A stretch of 64,000 bases of DNA. It comes from JAWKUK01 sp041398605. Its GTDB lineage: Bacteria; Planctomycetota; UBA1135; GCA-002686595. The notes beneath the pieces are model-generated. The model had not been told where the DNA came from and searched no databases. It saw only the letters and a program-made list of their open reading frames with translations. Both the position numbers and the translations under genes were made by a program. The stretch covers positions 1 to 64,000 of the forward strand of contig JAWKUK010000017.1 in assembly GCA_041398605.1 (NCBI GenBank). Reading direction: 5' to 3'. This document shows positions 34,321-43,203 of the stretch, in pieces (the stretch's first letter is position 1; each line of letters starts with the position of its first letter).

Positions 34321-37300
34321 TCAGCCGCCGGACTGCGTGAGGCGCTTCTGCGCCTCTCTGGCCCACGTGCTGTCAGGGAAACGGGCGATCACGTCGCGGT
34401 ACTGCTGCGCGGCGCGTTCGCGGTCCTTCTGCCGCTCGAGGACGCCGCCGGCGCGCACGAGCGCCTCTGCGACGGCGTCGGGGTCGGCGTAGAGCACCGC
34501 GACCTTCAGGTACTCGGAGAGCGCCGTCTCGAGGTCGCCCTCGTCCTCGGCGAGGCGGCCGAGCTCGACGCGCGCGGCCGCGGCGAGCGCGCCCTTGTTG
34601 CGCGACGTCACGCCCTCGAGCGCTTGGCGCGCCGCGCGGCGCTGCGCCTGCCGCGCGAGCGCGCGCCCGCGCCAGAGCTCGGCTTCGACGAGGCCCGGGA
34701 AGTCCGCGTACTTCGCCGCGAGCTCCGAGAGCGTCGTTGCAGCGCCGACCCAGTCCTCGCGCTCGCCTTGCACGAGCCCGAGTCGGAAGAGCGCCTTCGG
34801 CCGCGCGGCGTGCTTCGGGGCCTCGCTCAAGTGGCGCTTGAGCCAGAGCAGCGCCGAGTCGAGGTCGCCTGCGCGGTAGGACGTCTCGCCGACGAGGAAC
34901 ATCGCCTCGCCCGCGAGGAGCCCCTTCGGGAAGCGCTCGACGAGCGACGCGAAGCGGCGCGCGGCCTCCGCAGGGCGCTCGGCGCGCAGCTCCGCGAAGC
35001 CGGCCTTGTAGAGCGCGCGCTCGGCGACATCGGGCACGCCGCGGCTCGCGGCGACGTCGAACGCCGCGGTGGCGCCCGCGTCATCGCCGGCGGCATAGAG
35101 CGCCTCGCCGAGGAAGAACTGCAGCTCGCCCAGCGCCGGCGCGTCGGCCTCGGTCGCGCCCTGGCCCGCGGCTGCAGCGACCTTGGCCGCGCCGGCGACG
35201 TCGCCCGAGTCGAGCTTCGCGAAGGCCTGTTCGATCAGGACGCTCGAGCGCACGGCGGGGTCCTGGATGCGCGTCGCGAGCTCGTCCCAGAGCTTGGCGA
35301 CGCTCTCCGTGTCCTTGGCCTCGGTGAGCGCGCTCGCCGCGACGCGCGCAGCGCGCACGACGCGCGCATCGTCGCCCTGCGTCACCGCCGCGAAGGCGCG
35401 GAACGCGTCGCGCGACCTAGCGGCGCGCTTGGCGTCGCGCTCGACCCACACCAAGAGCTCGAGCGCCGAGAGCCGCAGCTCCGACGACGCGGCCTTGTCC
35501 TGCACGAGCGCCCAGAGCGGCTCGGCGGCGTTCGTGGCATCGCCTGCTTGCTGGAGGCTCCAACCGAGCCCGTAGCGCGCTTGCACGGCGTTCGGGCCCT
35601 CGGGGAAGCGCTGCAAGACCGAACGCCAGGCTTCGACGGCGCCCGCGTGGTCGCCGGCGGCGCTCTTCTGCTCGGCGATCGCGAGCAGCGCGCGCTCGGC
35701 CTCGGGCGCGTCGCCGTGCTGTTCGGCGAGGCGCTTCAGGAGCGCCGCGGCCTCGGCTTCAGGCACGAGCCGCGAGAGCCGCAGGAGCGCGTCCGCGGCG
35801 TTCGGGCCGTCGCTGAATCGCGCGAGGTAGTTCGCGAACGCGGCCTTCGCGCTCGCTTGGTCTTGGGCCTCGAGGTACGAGCGCGCGCACATGTACGCGG
35901 CCTCCTCGGCGCCGCTGTCCGTCGCGCGCTCCGCGACCTGGGCGAAGCCGCGCGCGGCCGCGGCAAAGTCGTTGGCGTACCAATCGCACCACGCGAGGCG
36001 GCCGCGCGCGCGGTCCGCGAGCGCCGCGTCGCCTTCGGCGGTCGCCGCGCGCAGGACCGGCTCGGCCTCCGTGTAGCGCTTCAGCCGGAACAGGGCCTCG
36101 CCGCGCACGAGCAGCGACTCAGCGCGATACGGGGCGCCCTTCTCCTTTGCGACGCCTTCGAGCACCGTGCGCGCGAGGCGCTCGGCCTCGTCGGCCTCGC
36201 CCGCGTTGAGCTTCGCGACGGCCGCAGCGTGCAGCGCGTACGCCGAGCCGGAGCTCTCGTACATCTGCGCCGCTTCCTTTTCCCGGCCGAGCTCGAACAG
36301 CGCGTCGCCCGCAGCGATGCGCAGCTGCACGGCGAGCGTCTCGTCGGGCTTCTTCGCCAGCGCAGCCTGCGCCTCACGCAGCGCGCCCTCCTGGTCACCG
36401 ACGAGGGCGAGCGCGCGCGAGCGCCAATAGCGGTTCGTCGCGTCGTCGATCGCGGGCGGGCGCTCGAGCACTTGCAAGCCGGAGAGCACCTCGCCGCCGC
36501 GCACGAGCTGGACGCCCTGTTGCAGGGCCGCCTCGGCGGCGAAGCGGCTCGTCGGGAAGTCCTTCAAGAGCTTGCCGAAGCGCTCCGCCGCGGCCCGGTG
36601 GTCGCCGCGCGCCGCGGCCGCAAAGCCGAGCCCGCGCAGCGCCGCATCGAGGTAAGGCCCGGCCTTCACGCGCCCGTAGGCGGCCTCGGCCTCGGGGGCG
36701 CGCCCCGCGTCGAGGTGCGCCTCCCCCGCGAGGAACGCGACCTCGCCGGTGCGCGGGTCGTCGGCGTAGCGCTTCAGGAAGTCCTCGGCGAGCTGGACCG
36801 TCGCGTCGCCCTGCTTCAAGCGCCACGCGCACCAGACGAGCCCGTGGCGCGCGTCGGCGGCGTACGAATCGGCGTTCGGGGCCTTCAGGACAGCCGCGTA
36901 GCCCTCGGCGGCCTCCCGGAACTTGCCGCCGCGAAAGCGCGCCTCGCCGAGCAGGAACGTCGCGGGGACCTTGAGGTAGTCGGCCTTGCCTGCGGCGACC
37001 GCTGCGAAGTCCTCTTCGGCGGCGGCGAACCCGTCGCGGCGCAGCTCGCATTGGCCCAGGCGGAAGCGCACCTCGTCCGGCTGCTCGAAGCCGGCGACCC
37101 GCTCGAGGGCTTCGAAGTTCGGCCGAGCGTCCTCGAAGCGCCCGAGGTCAAACAGCGCGTTCGCCAGGCGATAGCGCACGATCGGCGCCTTGCGGTGGCT
37201 ACCGCGTCGCTCGAGGAACTTCGTGGCCTCGCGCACGACCATGTCGTTCAGGTTCTTCTCGGCCAGACCGGCGATGAAGGCGGACTCCTCGTCACCGTCA

Positions 37301-37482
37301 TCGCGCGACGACGGCGCCGCCGACCCCAGCGCCGCCGACCCTGGCGCGCCGGCGGCGGTCACGCCGGGAGCGGGCGCGAGGGCGGCGGGCGCGGGACACG
37401 GGGCCCCGAGCGTGGGACGAGCGAACGGAACGAGCGTGGCGAGGGCGGCCAGGGCCCCCGTCATCGTGGAGCTGAGCATCAT
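34321..37482 (-). CDS. Large secreted TPR-repeat protein
   Basis: A 1053-residue protein with a signal peptide (MMLSSTMTGALAALATLVPFARPTLGAP), an Ala/Pro stretch, and then about 25 tetratricopeptide-type helical repeats running to the C-terminus (for example VRYRLANALFDLGRFEDARPN, AEAAYGRVKAGPYLDAAL, AMFLVGETSYRAGDLDSALLW, YRDVIARFPDSTWAREAQKRL). It resembles a long periplasmic scaffold of the YbgF/Tol-associated type. It precedes exbB (88-base gap), so it may assemble the ExbBD-linked apparatus in the periplasm. The ATG at 37482 is chosen at the signal peptide; an upstream opening to 37980 is Arg-rich antisense-like sequence over crcB. Confidence 0.86.
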   Translation of the reverse strand: MMLSSTMTGALAALATLVPFARPTLGAPCPAPAALAPAPGVTAAGAPGSAALGSAAPSSRDDGDEESAFIAGLAEKNLNDMVVREATKFLERRGSHRKAPIVRYRLANALFDLGRFEDARPNFEALERVAGFEQPDEVRFRLGQCELRRDGFAAAEEDFAAVAAGKADYLKVPATFLLGEARFRGGKFREAAEGYAAVLKAPNADSYAADARHGLVWCAWRLKQGDATVQLAEDFLKRYADDPRTGEVAFLAGEAHLDAGRAPEAEAAYGRVKAGPYLDAALRGLGFAAAARGDHRAAAERFGKLLKDFPTSRFAAEAALQQGVQLVRGGEVLSGLQVLERPPAIDDATNRYWRSRALALVGDQEGALREAQAALAKKPDETLAVQLRIAAGDALFELGREKEAAQMYESSGSAYALHAAAVAKLNAGEADEAERLARTVLEGVAKEKGAPYRAESLLVRGEALFRLKRYTEAEPVLRAATAEGDAALADRARGRLAWCDWYANDFAAAARGFAQVAERATDSGAEEAAYMCARSYLEAQDQASAKAAFANYLARFSDGPNAADALLRLSRLVPEAEAAALLKRLAEQHGDAPEAERALLAIAEQKSAAGDHAGAVEAWRSVLQRFPEGPNAVQARYGLGWSLQQAGDATNAAEPLWALVQDKAASSELRLSALELLVWVERDAKRAARSRDAFRAFAAVTQGDDARVVRAARVAASALTEAKDTESVAKLWDELATRIQDPAVRSSVLIEQAFAKLDSGDVAGAAKVAAAAGQGATEADAPALGELQFFLGEALYAAGDDAGATAAFDVAASRGVPDVAERALYKAGFAELRAERPAEAARRFASLVERFPKGLLAGEAMFLVGETSYRAGDLDSALLWLKRHLSEAPKHAARPKALFRLGLVQGEREDWVGAATTLSELAAKYADFPGLVEAELWRGRALARQAQRRAARQALEGVTSRNKGALAAAARVELGRLAEDEGDLETALSEYLKVAVLYADPDAVAEALVRAGGVLERQKDRERAAQQYRDVIARFPDSTWAREAQKRLTQSGG

Positions 37483-37673
37483 CGGGCGACCCGGGCGGTG
37501 AGCCGGGTCCAGGAGAGTTGCCGGACGGAGCGAGGAGAGCGCGGGGTCGGGCTCGGAACGAGATCCTACCCCGGTAGTTGTTCGATCACGTTTCACGACG
37601 GCGCACCTCCGGAGGGTTTTTTCGGCTGCCGAACACAGTTCGATCGAGGCCGAACCGGGGCAATCGTCGGCGA

Positions 37674-38120
37674 TCAAGCCCCGAGCTTTGCGCCGAGGAC
37701 CACCGCAGCGAAGCCGAGTCCCAGATTGAGCGCCAACGAGACGGCGAGCCCGCCCCAGGCGCCGGAGCGTAGGAGCGCGACGCTCTCCTGCCCGAAGGCG
37801 GAGAACGTGGTGAAGCCGCCGAGGAAGCCGACCACGACCACCAGGCGCAGCGTCGCAGCGGCCTCCTGCGCGAGGGCCCGGGCGGCCTCGGCGACCTGGC
37901 CGGGCGGCGCGGCCTGGGCGAGGTCGCCCGCGGAGCCGCCGCGCCCTAGCCAAGCGAGGGTGAACCCGATGCCAAAGCATCCGAGCACGTTGACGATCAG
38001 CGTCGCGAGCGGGAAGCCGCCGCCGATGCGCGCGACGGCGACGCCGACGCCGTAGCGCAGCGCGGCGCCGACGGCGCCGCCGAGGGCGACGAGGGCAAAC
38101 GCGGACAGCGAGGCGGGCAC
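37674..38120 (-). CDS. crcB: Fluoride efflux channel CrcB/Fluc
   Basis: A 148-residue four-helix membrane protein. Typical Fluc motifs are LGGAVGAALRYGV (first helix), LIVNVLGCFGIGF (with the pore-lining Asn), GFLGGFTTFSAFGQES (central GGxTTFS motif) and NLGLGFAAVVLGAKLG. It works as an antiparallel homodimer exporting fluoride. A 30-residue Ala-rich insertion follows helix 2. It starts 10 bases after the carboxypeptidase-regulatory-like gene, so there is no leader for a fluoride riboswitch. Confidence 0.93.
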   Translation of the reverse strand: MPASLSAFALVALGGAVGAALRYGVGVAVARIGGGFPLATLIVNVLGCFGIGFTLAWLGRGGSAGDLAQAAPPGQVAEAARALAQEAAATLRLVVVVGFLGGFTTFSAFGQESVALLRSGAWGGLAVSLALNLGLGFAAVVLGAKLGA

Positions 38121-38130
38121 GCCGAGGAGG

Positions 38131-40401
38131 CTACTCCCGCTCGACCCGAAATCGAAGCTCGAACCCGTCGTCGTCGGGCGCCTCGATCCGGTGCGCCGGC
38201 AGGTCGAGCGTCACGATCGCTGGCGCCGCAGCCTCGACGAGCACGCCGCCGTCGCTGCCCGTGACGGCGGCGAGGGTGCCGTCGACGCGCACCGAGACCC
38301 CTTGGACCGGCGCGCCGCCGGAGGTCACGAATACGACCCTCCCCCAGCCCGCCTCGAGCGGCGCGGCGACGAGCACCGCGCCCAGGTCCGGGCCGTCGGT
38401 CGCCCGGTCCAACTGCCAGCCGGCGCCGCGCGCAGGGCGCTTGCCGCGCTCGAGCAGCGCCCACGCGTCGATCGAGGAGAGGTCCGTCGTCGGCAGCACG
38501 AGGCGGTCTCCGTCGAGGGGCTCCGAGACCCACTCGCCGCCGACCGCCGCGCGGAAGTACCGCGCGGCGGGCGCGCCGGTCGCGACAAGCGGCAGCTCGT
38601 GCTCATCGTTGCGACACAAGAGCTCCAAGCTGTCGTTCGGCGCGTCGAAGGTGAGCCGCGCGGGCTCCCACCGCGGCCCGGCGTAAGCGAGCACTTCGAG
38701 CTCGTAGCGCCCCGCCGGGAGCTCGCCGAAGTCGAAGCGCGCGAGCCCAGCGTCCGCGTCCCAGTCGAGGCCGGTGTGAAACACGAGGTCCCGCGCTTCG
38801 AGCGAGCGTTCCGGCCCTGAACGCGGCCCAGAGCGCGGGCCTGAGCGCGGGCCTGAGCGCGGCCCGAAGTGCGGCCGCAAGCGCAGGATCACTGCGCTCG
38901 GCACGCGGCCGCCGGTCACGGTGCGCGCGATCCCGCCGATGCGCCCGACGGTGCCATGGGCGAGCCGCAGCTCGAGCTCGACGGACTCGCCGGGCCCGAG
39001 CCGCACGGGCCGCACCTCGATCCCGTGGCGCCGCGAGAACACACGCACGGTGTGCTCGCCTGGTCCGACGCTGCGGAAGCCAAACGCGCCCGTCGCGGTC
39101 GTCTCCGCCTCGTAGACCACGCCGTCGCGGCTGCCGTCGAAGAGCGAGACCTGCGCCCCACCGACGGGCTCGCCGTCCTGGTCGAGGACGCGCCCGCGCA
39201 CAGCGCCAACGCGCTGGAAGCGCAGCAAGAGCGGCGCTTCGTGCACGCCCGCGAAGGCCGGCAGGGCCGCGCTGGCGAAGATGCTCTGCGCGGCGTCCTG
39301 GACCTCGAGCAAGTACGGACCATCGACCTCGGGTTGATCGAACGGGAACAGGAGCGAGAACGGCCGCAGGCGCACCCACGGGCCGGCGTCGCCCTCGGTC
39401 CGGATCGGCACGGTCCAGCCGCCGGCGCGCGCGTCGACGTCGTCGCCCGCGCGGCGCACCGTAGCGCTCAGGTCCTCCGCGACGACGGGCTCGCTGCTCT
39501 CGAACGCCAACCGAAAGGTCGGGCCGACGCGCAGCGCCAGGTTCGGCGCGCCCGCGGTCGTCGGGCCGAACTGAACGGCGACCGGCGCGAGGTGCGCCGC
39601 GCCGACCGAGGCGGGGTGGTCGACGAGGCGCCCGAGGCCCGGCCCGCTCGGCAGCTCGACCGGCGTTCGCAGGACGCCGCGCCCGTCGGAGGTCGCGGCG
39701 ACGACGCCCCAACCCTCCTTCACGAGCTGCAGCTCGAAGTAGGGCACGGGCTCGCCCGTCGCTTCGTCGACGAGGGTGCGCTTCAGCGCTCCGCGGCGCA
39801 CGGGGCGCGCCAGGATGACGATCGGCACGAGCGCGCCCGCTGCGTCGCGGCGGACGTCCTGCGCGGGATCGACGGGCTCGAACTCCGGCTCGGACACAAG
39901 CGCGTCCGTTGCGGCAGGAGCGCTCTTCGGCGCCTCGCCGGCGCGCGCGACGCCGTCCCCCGCGGCCGCGTCGTCACCCGCCTTCGGCGGGACGGCGCGC
40001 ACGACCGACGCGCGGTCCGCGAGCGGCAGCGGCGGCGAGGGCCAGAGCGTGAAGGTCCCGTCCGCAGCGCTGACCGCTTCCGCCTGGAGCCCGTCCGGGC
40101 CCCACAGGCCGAGGCGCCAGCCGCCGAGGCGCGCGCCGTCGACGGTGGATTCGACGTGGCCCTCGAGCGCTTCGCCCTCGGCCGCGCGGGCGGCGCCTCC
40201 GGAGACCGCTGCGTCGCTGGCGCCGAGGGCCAGCGCGCTGGGCCCTGCAGCGGCTGCGCCTGCGCGCTGGTCTGCTGCGGACGCGCCAGCGACGGCGCCG
40301 CCGGCTCCGTGCCGCGCGGAGCCATCGAGGGCCCAGGCGAGCACGAGGGCCAGCAGTCCTGCGCACGCGAAGAGCGCGACCGACACCGGGAGGGATCGCA
40401 T
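38131..40401 (-). CDS. Carboxypeptidase-regulatory-like membrane-anchored surface protein
   Basis: A 756-residue protein anchored by an N-terminal segment (VALFACAGLLALVLAWAL). Beta-sandwich modules follow, of the carboxypeptidase-regulatory type (GRVLDQDGEPVGGAQVSLFDG; ALKRTLVDEATGEPVPYFELQL; VVFVTSGGAPVQGVSVRVDG), each with the GxVxDxxGxPVxxAxV pattern. A Gly-Pro-Arg-Ser tetrapeptide repeat (about residues 510-530) is encoded by a 12-bp array. Such proteins are usually cell-surface or periplasmic; no enzyme domain is seen. It is first in the run toward crcB, the TPR gene and ExbBD. Confidence 0.78.
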   Translation of the reverse strand: MRSLPVSVALFACAGLLALVLAWALDGSARHGAGGAVAGASAADQRAGAAAAGPSALALGASDAAVSGGAARAAEGEALEGHVESTVDGARLGGWRLGLWGPDGLQAEAVSAADGTFTLWPSPPLPLADRASVVRAVPPKAGDDAAAGDGVARAGEAPKSAPAATDALVSEPEFEPVDPAQDVRRDAAGALVPIVILARPVRRGALKRTLVDEATGEPVPYFELQLVKEGWGVVAATSDGRGVLRTPVELPSGPGLGRLVDHPASVGAAHLAPVAVQFGPTTAGAPNLALRVGPTFRLAFESSEPVVAEDLSATVRRAGDDVDARAGGWTVPIRTEGDAGPWVRLRPFSLLFPFDQPEVDGPYLLEVQDAAQSIFASAALPAFAGVHEAPLLLRFQRVGAVRGRVLDQDGEPVGGAQVSLFDGSRDGVVYEAETTATGAFGFRSVGPGEHTVRVFSRRHGIEVRPVRLGPGESVELELRLAHGTVGRIGGIARTVTGGRVPSAVILRLRPHFGPRSGPRSGPRSGPRSGPERSLEARDLVFHTGLDWDADAGLARFDFGELPAGRYELEVLAYAGPRWEPARLTFDAPNDSLELLCRNDEHELPLVATGAPAARYFRAAVGGEWVSEPLDGDRLVLPTTDLSSIDAWALLERGKRPARGAGWQLDRATDGPDLGAVLVAAPLEAGWGRVVFVTSGGAPVQGVSVRVDGTLAAVTGSDGGVLVEAAAPAIVTLDLPAHRIEAPDDDGFELRFRVERE
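38816..38875. repeat. 12-bp coding repeat, five copies
   Basis: Units close to CCTGAGCGCGGG run from 38816 to 38875. They encode Gly-Pro-Arg-Ser repeats in the surface protein and are in-frame, so copy number can vary without breaking it. Confidence 0.88.
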
Positions 40402-40462
40402 CGGACCCAGTAGACCCGCTGGCGGCGGAGGTCACGACCTCTGGACGCAGAGCGCGCCGCGC

Positions 40463-40510
40463 GGGCTGGGCCTCGGGCTGGGCCTCGGGTTGGGCGTCGG
40501 GCTGGGTTCC
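40463..40510. repeat. 12-bp tandem repeat, four degenerate copies
   Basis: Units start at 40463, 40475, 40487 and 40499. They are non-coding and lie 62 bases upstream of the surface-protein start on the minus strand, so they may affect its promoter spacing. Confidence 0.85.
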
Positions 40511-40544
40511 TGCCGGTCACCGCGTCATGCACCCGGGCAAGGAT

Positions 40545-40581
40545 GCGAGCGGCGGTGAACCCGTCGGTCACCGCCGCTCGC
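40545..40581. other. Perfect 14-bp inverted repeat (hairpin)
   Basis: GCGAGCGGCGGTGA at 40545-40558 pairs exactly with TCACCGCCGCTCGC at 40568-40581 around a nine-base loop. No T-run follows on either strand, so a Rho-independent terminator is not shown. It could be a transcript-end stabiliser for the leftward exopolysaccharide operon. Confidence 0.6.
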
Positions 40582-40837
40582 TGGCCTCGCGCCCCCTTGA
40601 TTGCAGCGCGCAGTCGACCCAGCCTGTCCTGGCGCCGCGCGCCTGGGACCCCCCGGTCTGGTCGACTTGGGGCCGAGGGACTCAACGCAAGGAGCGTGCC
40701 GACCCTGACAGGAATCGGCGCGGCGCGCCCTCGAGCCTGCGGCAAGGGGCCGGGAGGGGGCCCCGAGGAGGCCCCAGCCCGGAGTGTGGCGGGCTGCACG
40801 GAGCGCCCGAGCGGATCCGCTCACAGGCTCCCCGGCG

Positions 40838-41977
40838 CTACGACCGCGTAACGTGGCGGTACACCTCGAGCGTCTCGTCGACCATGCGATCGAGGCCGAA
40901 CGAGGCCTCCACGCGGCGCGCGCCGGCGGCGCCGAGGCGCGCGCGCAGCCCCGGGTCGTCCGCGAGCCGGGCCATCCCCGCCCCCAGCGCCCCGGGGTCG
41001 TCCGGGGGCACGAGCAAGCCCGTCTCACCGTCGATCACGACCTCGGGGATCGCCGAGACGTGGGTCGTGAGGCACGGGCGCTGAGCGGCCATCGCCTCGA
41101 GGAAGACGAGGCCGAGGCCCTCCCAGCGCGACGCCATCACGAACACGTCCGACGCGGCGAGCAGCGCCGGGACGTCGCGCCGGATGCCGAGGAACTGCAC
41201 GACGTCGGTCGCGCGCGGGGGCGTCGAGGCGAGCTGCAGCTCGCGCGCGATGGCCTCGGCGCGCTCGCGCCCGTCGCCGAACGGGTCGTCGCCGACGAGC
41301 AGCAAGCGCACGCGCGGCGCGAGGCCGTCGGCGGCGAGCCGCGTCGCGCGCAAGAGCACGTCGTGGGCCTTCTGCGCCGCGAAGCGCGCGACGCAGAGGA
41401 ACACGACCTCGTCGGGCGCGAGCCCGAGGGCGGCGCGGGTGTCGCGGCGCAGCGCGTCATCGCTGGCCGCGCGCGCGAAGGGGCGCGGATCGATGCCGTA
41501 GTAGATGCGGGTCTGCCGCGCGCGCGGGACGCGCCCGTGCGCCTCGATGAAGCGGCCGACGTGGTCGGAGAGGACGATGGTGCGGCGCGGCACACGGCCG
41601 ATGAGGCCGTGGATGCGCGACACCATGGGGTGGAGCAGCGCGCGCTCGTCGTTGTGCTTGCCCGACACGAGCTTCTGGCGCGCGCCCAGCACGAGCGCGC
41701 TCAGCGCCGTCAAGACGTCGGCCTTCAAGAGGTGGCTATGAACGACGTCGCACCAGCGCACGTCCGCGCGCAGGCGCCACGGGAACAGCGGGCCGACGGG
41801 GACGCGGCGCGCGACCTCCGCGCCCGCCGCGAGGAAGTCCGCAGCGAGGCGGCCGTCGCCCTTCAGGTAGACGACGCGCACCGCGTGGCCGCGGGCGACC
41901 TGGCCGCGGACCTGCGTCAGCACATGCATCTCCGCGCCGCCGACGTCGAGCGTCGTGAGGACGTGCAGGAGCTTCAA
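40838..41977 (-). CDS. GT4-family glycosyltransferase
   Basis: A 379-residue GT-B glycosyltransferase. It starts with a TTG at 41977, preceded by a GGAGGG ribosome-binding site; the protein begins KLLHVLTTLDVGGAEMHV, a classic GT4 N-terminus. The C-terminal nucleotide-sugar domain has VARFAAQKAHDVLLRA, LLVGDDP, and the EX7E motif in EGLGLVFLEAMAAQ. It should add a sugar to a lipid-linked intermediate in exopolysaccharide synthesis. The TTG overlaps the upstream stop (TTGA), so translation is coupled. Upstream frame opening to 42304 is antisense-like sequence. Confidence 0.9.
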   Translation of the reverse strand: MKLLHVLTTLDVGGAEMHVLTQVRGQVARGHAVRVVYLKGDGRLAADFLAAGAEVARRVPVGPLFPWRLRADVRWCDVVHSHLLKADVLTALSALVLGARQKLVSGKHNDERALLHPMVSRIHGLIGRVPRRTIVLSDHVGRFIEAHGRVPRARQTRIYYGIDPRPFARAASDDALRRDTRAALGLAPDEVVFLCVARFAAQKAHDVLLRATRLAADGLAPRVRLLLVGDDPFGDGRERAEAIARELQLASTPPRATDVVQFLGIRRDVPALLAASDVFVMASRWEGLGLVFLEAMAAQRPCLTTHVSAIPEVVIDGETGLLVPPDDPGALGAGMARLADDPGLRARLGAAGARRVEASFGLDRMVDETLEVYRHVTRS

Positions 41978-43203
41978 CGGCGTTCCCTCCGGACCTCTTC
42001 GATGGCCTCCATGTAGACCGACGTGAGCGCCTCGACCATGCGCGCGACGGTGAAGCCGCCGTCGAGGTGCGCGCGTCCGCGGGCCCCGAGCGCAGCGCGT
42101 TCGGCGGGCGTGGCGCGCAGCACGCGGGCGAGCGCGTCCGCGATCGCGTCCGCATCGATGCGGGCCGCCAGCGCGCCCGTTACGCCGTCGCGCACGAGGT
42201 CGCGCGCGCCGTCGACGGGGGTCGCGACGACGGGCAACCGCGCGGCCATGGCCTCGAGGACGACGTAGGGCATGCCCTCCCAGCGCGAAGGCAGCAGCAA
42301 GCACGTCGCAGCGGCCAGGACGCTCGGCACGTCGCGCCGGGGGCCGGTGCAGACGACGCGGTCCGCGACGCCGAGCGCGGCGGCCCGCGCGCGTAACGCC
42401 GCGAGCGCCGCGGGCTCGCCTGGCCCGACGATCAGGAGCTGCGCGTCGGCGAGGCCGGGCCGCGTCAGGGCTTCCACCGCCAGGTCCTGGCCCTTCGCCG
42501 CGTACACGAGGCCGACGATGGCGACGATCGGCCGCGTCGGGTCGAGGCCGAGCGCGGCGACGTCGAGGGGCGGCGCGCCCTCGATCCGCGCAGGGTCGAC
42601 GCCGTTCGGCACGACGCGGACCTTGGCCGGGTCGACGACGCCGGAGGCGCGGAACGTCTCGGCCTCCGATGGGCTGACCGCGACGAGGCGCTGGGTGCGC
42701 CGCGCGTAGTGGGTCTCGATCGCCTTGAAGAGCGCGCGCTTCGCGGGCGAGAACAGCGCGCCGAACAGGAACGAGAACGTGTGCGGCGTGTGCACACGCG
42801 CGCCGATGCCCGTCGCGAGCGAGGCGCGCCGGCCGAGCACGCCGGCCTTGGAGCTGTGCGTGTGCACGATGTCGGGCGCTTCGGCGCGCAGGAGCTGGCG
42901 GAGCGCGCGCTCGTGCCGCAGGTCCGTCAACGGCGCGATCGCGCGCACCATCTGCAGGCGGTGGACGCGCACGCCGAGCGCCTCCAGCGCGTCGAGGTCC
43001 GCCGGGAAGTCCGGGTCGCGCAGCGTCGCGGCGACGACGGCGACGTCGAGCCCTGCGCGGGCCTGCCCGCCGGCGACGTCGACCAAGTGCCGGCGTGTGC
43101 CGCCGATGGTCGCCTCCATGACGTGCAGGACCCGCACGGCGGCGCGCTTCGAACCCTCTTCACCCGTCGTCACCGGGCGCGGGCTCCCTGCGTCCCCGGT
43201 CAC
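41974..43203 (-). CDS. GT4-family glycosyltransferase
   Basis: A 409-residue GT4 enzyme starting with the GTG at 43203, which overlaps the sugar-transferase stop (GTGA). The sequence RVLHVMEATIGGTRRHLVDVAGG opens the acceptor domain; PDIVHTHSSKAGVLGR follows. The donor-binding domain holds VPNGVDP, AIVGLVYAAKGQDLAVEAL and EGMPYVVLEAMAARLP (EX7E). It is the second glycosyltransferase of the operon. The only in-frame ATG near the N-terminus, MEATIGG, lies inside the first conserved strand, so the GTG is preferred. Confidence 0.9.
   Translation of the reverse strand: MTGDAGSPRPVTTGEEGSKRAAVRVLHVMEATIGGTRRHLVDVAGGQARAGLDVAVVAATLRDPDFPADLDALEALGVRVHRLQMVRAIAPLTDLRHERALRQLLRAEAPDIVHTHSSKAGVLGRRASLATGIGARVHTPHTFSFLFGALFSPAKRALFKAIETHYARRTQRLVAVSPSEAETFRASGVVDPAKVRVVPNGVDPARIEGAPPLDVAALGLDPTRPIVAIVGLVYAAKGQDLAVEALTRPGLADAQLLIVGPGEPAALAALRARAAALGVADRVVCTGPRRDVPSVLAAATCLLLPSRWEGMPYVVLEAMAARLPVVATPVDGARDLVRDGVTGALAARIDADAIADALARVLRATPAERAALGARGRAHLDGGFTVARMVEALTSVYMEAIEEVRRERR

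Larger units (their letters stand above)
40402..40837. other. Non-coding stretch with a 12-bp repeat and a long hairpin
   Basis: No gene is seen here. It holds four copies of a 12-base unit like GGGCTGGGCCTC at 40463-40510 and a perfect 14-bp inverted repeat (arms 40545-40558 and 40568-40581, nine-base loop). The remainder is unstructured GC-rich sequence between the glycosyltransferase operon end and the surface-protein start, both transcribed leftward. Confidence 0.6.

Noticed and set aside
37594..37625. CCTCCGGAGG palindrome with six T on the plus strand as a terminator
   Set aside because: All nearby genes run on the minus strand, where the T-run would precede the palindrome, and the palindrome has no loop.
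33703..38055. A plus-strand open frame of 1450 residues opposite exbB, the TPR gene and crcB
   Set aside because: Same antisense pattern; the minus-strand genes have clear families and motifs.
37990..38130. Fluoride riboswitch upstream of crcB
   Set aside because: Only 10 bases separate crcB from the gene before it, so there is no room for the aptamer.
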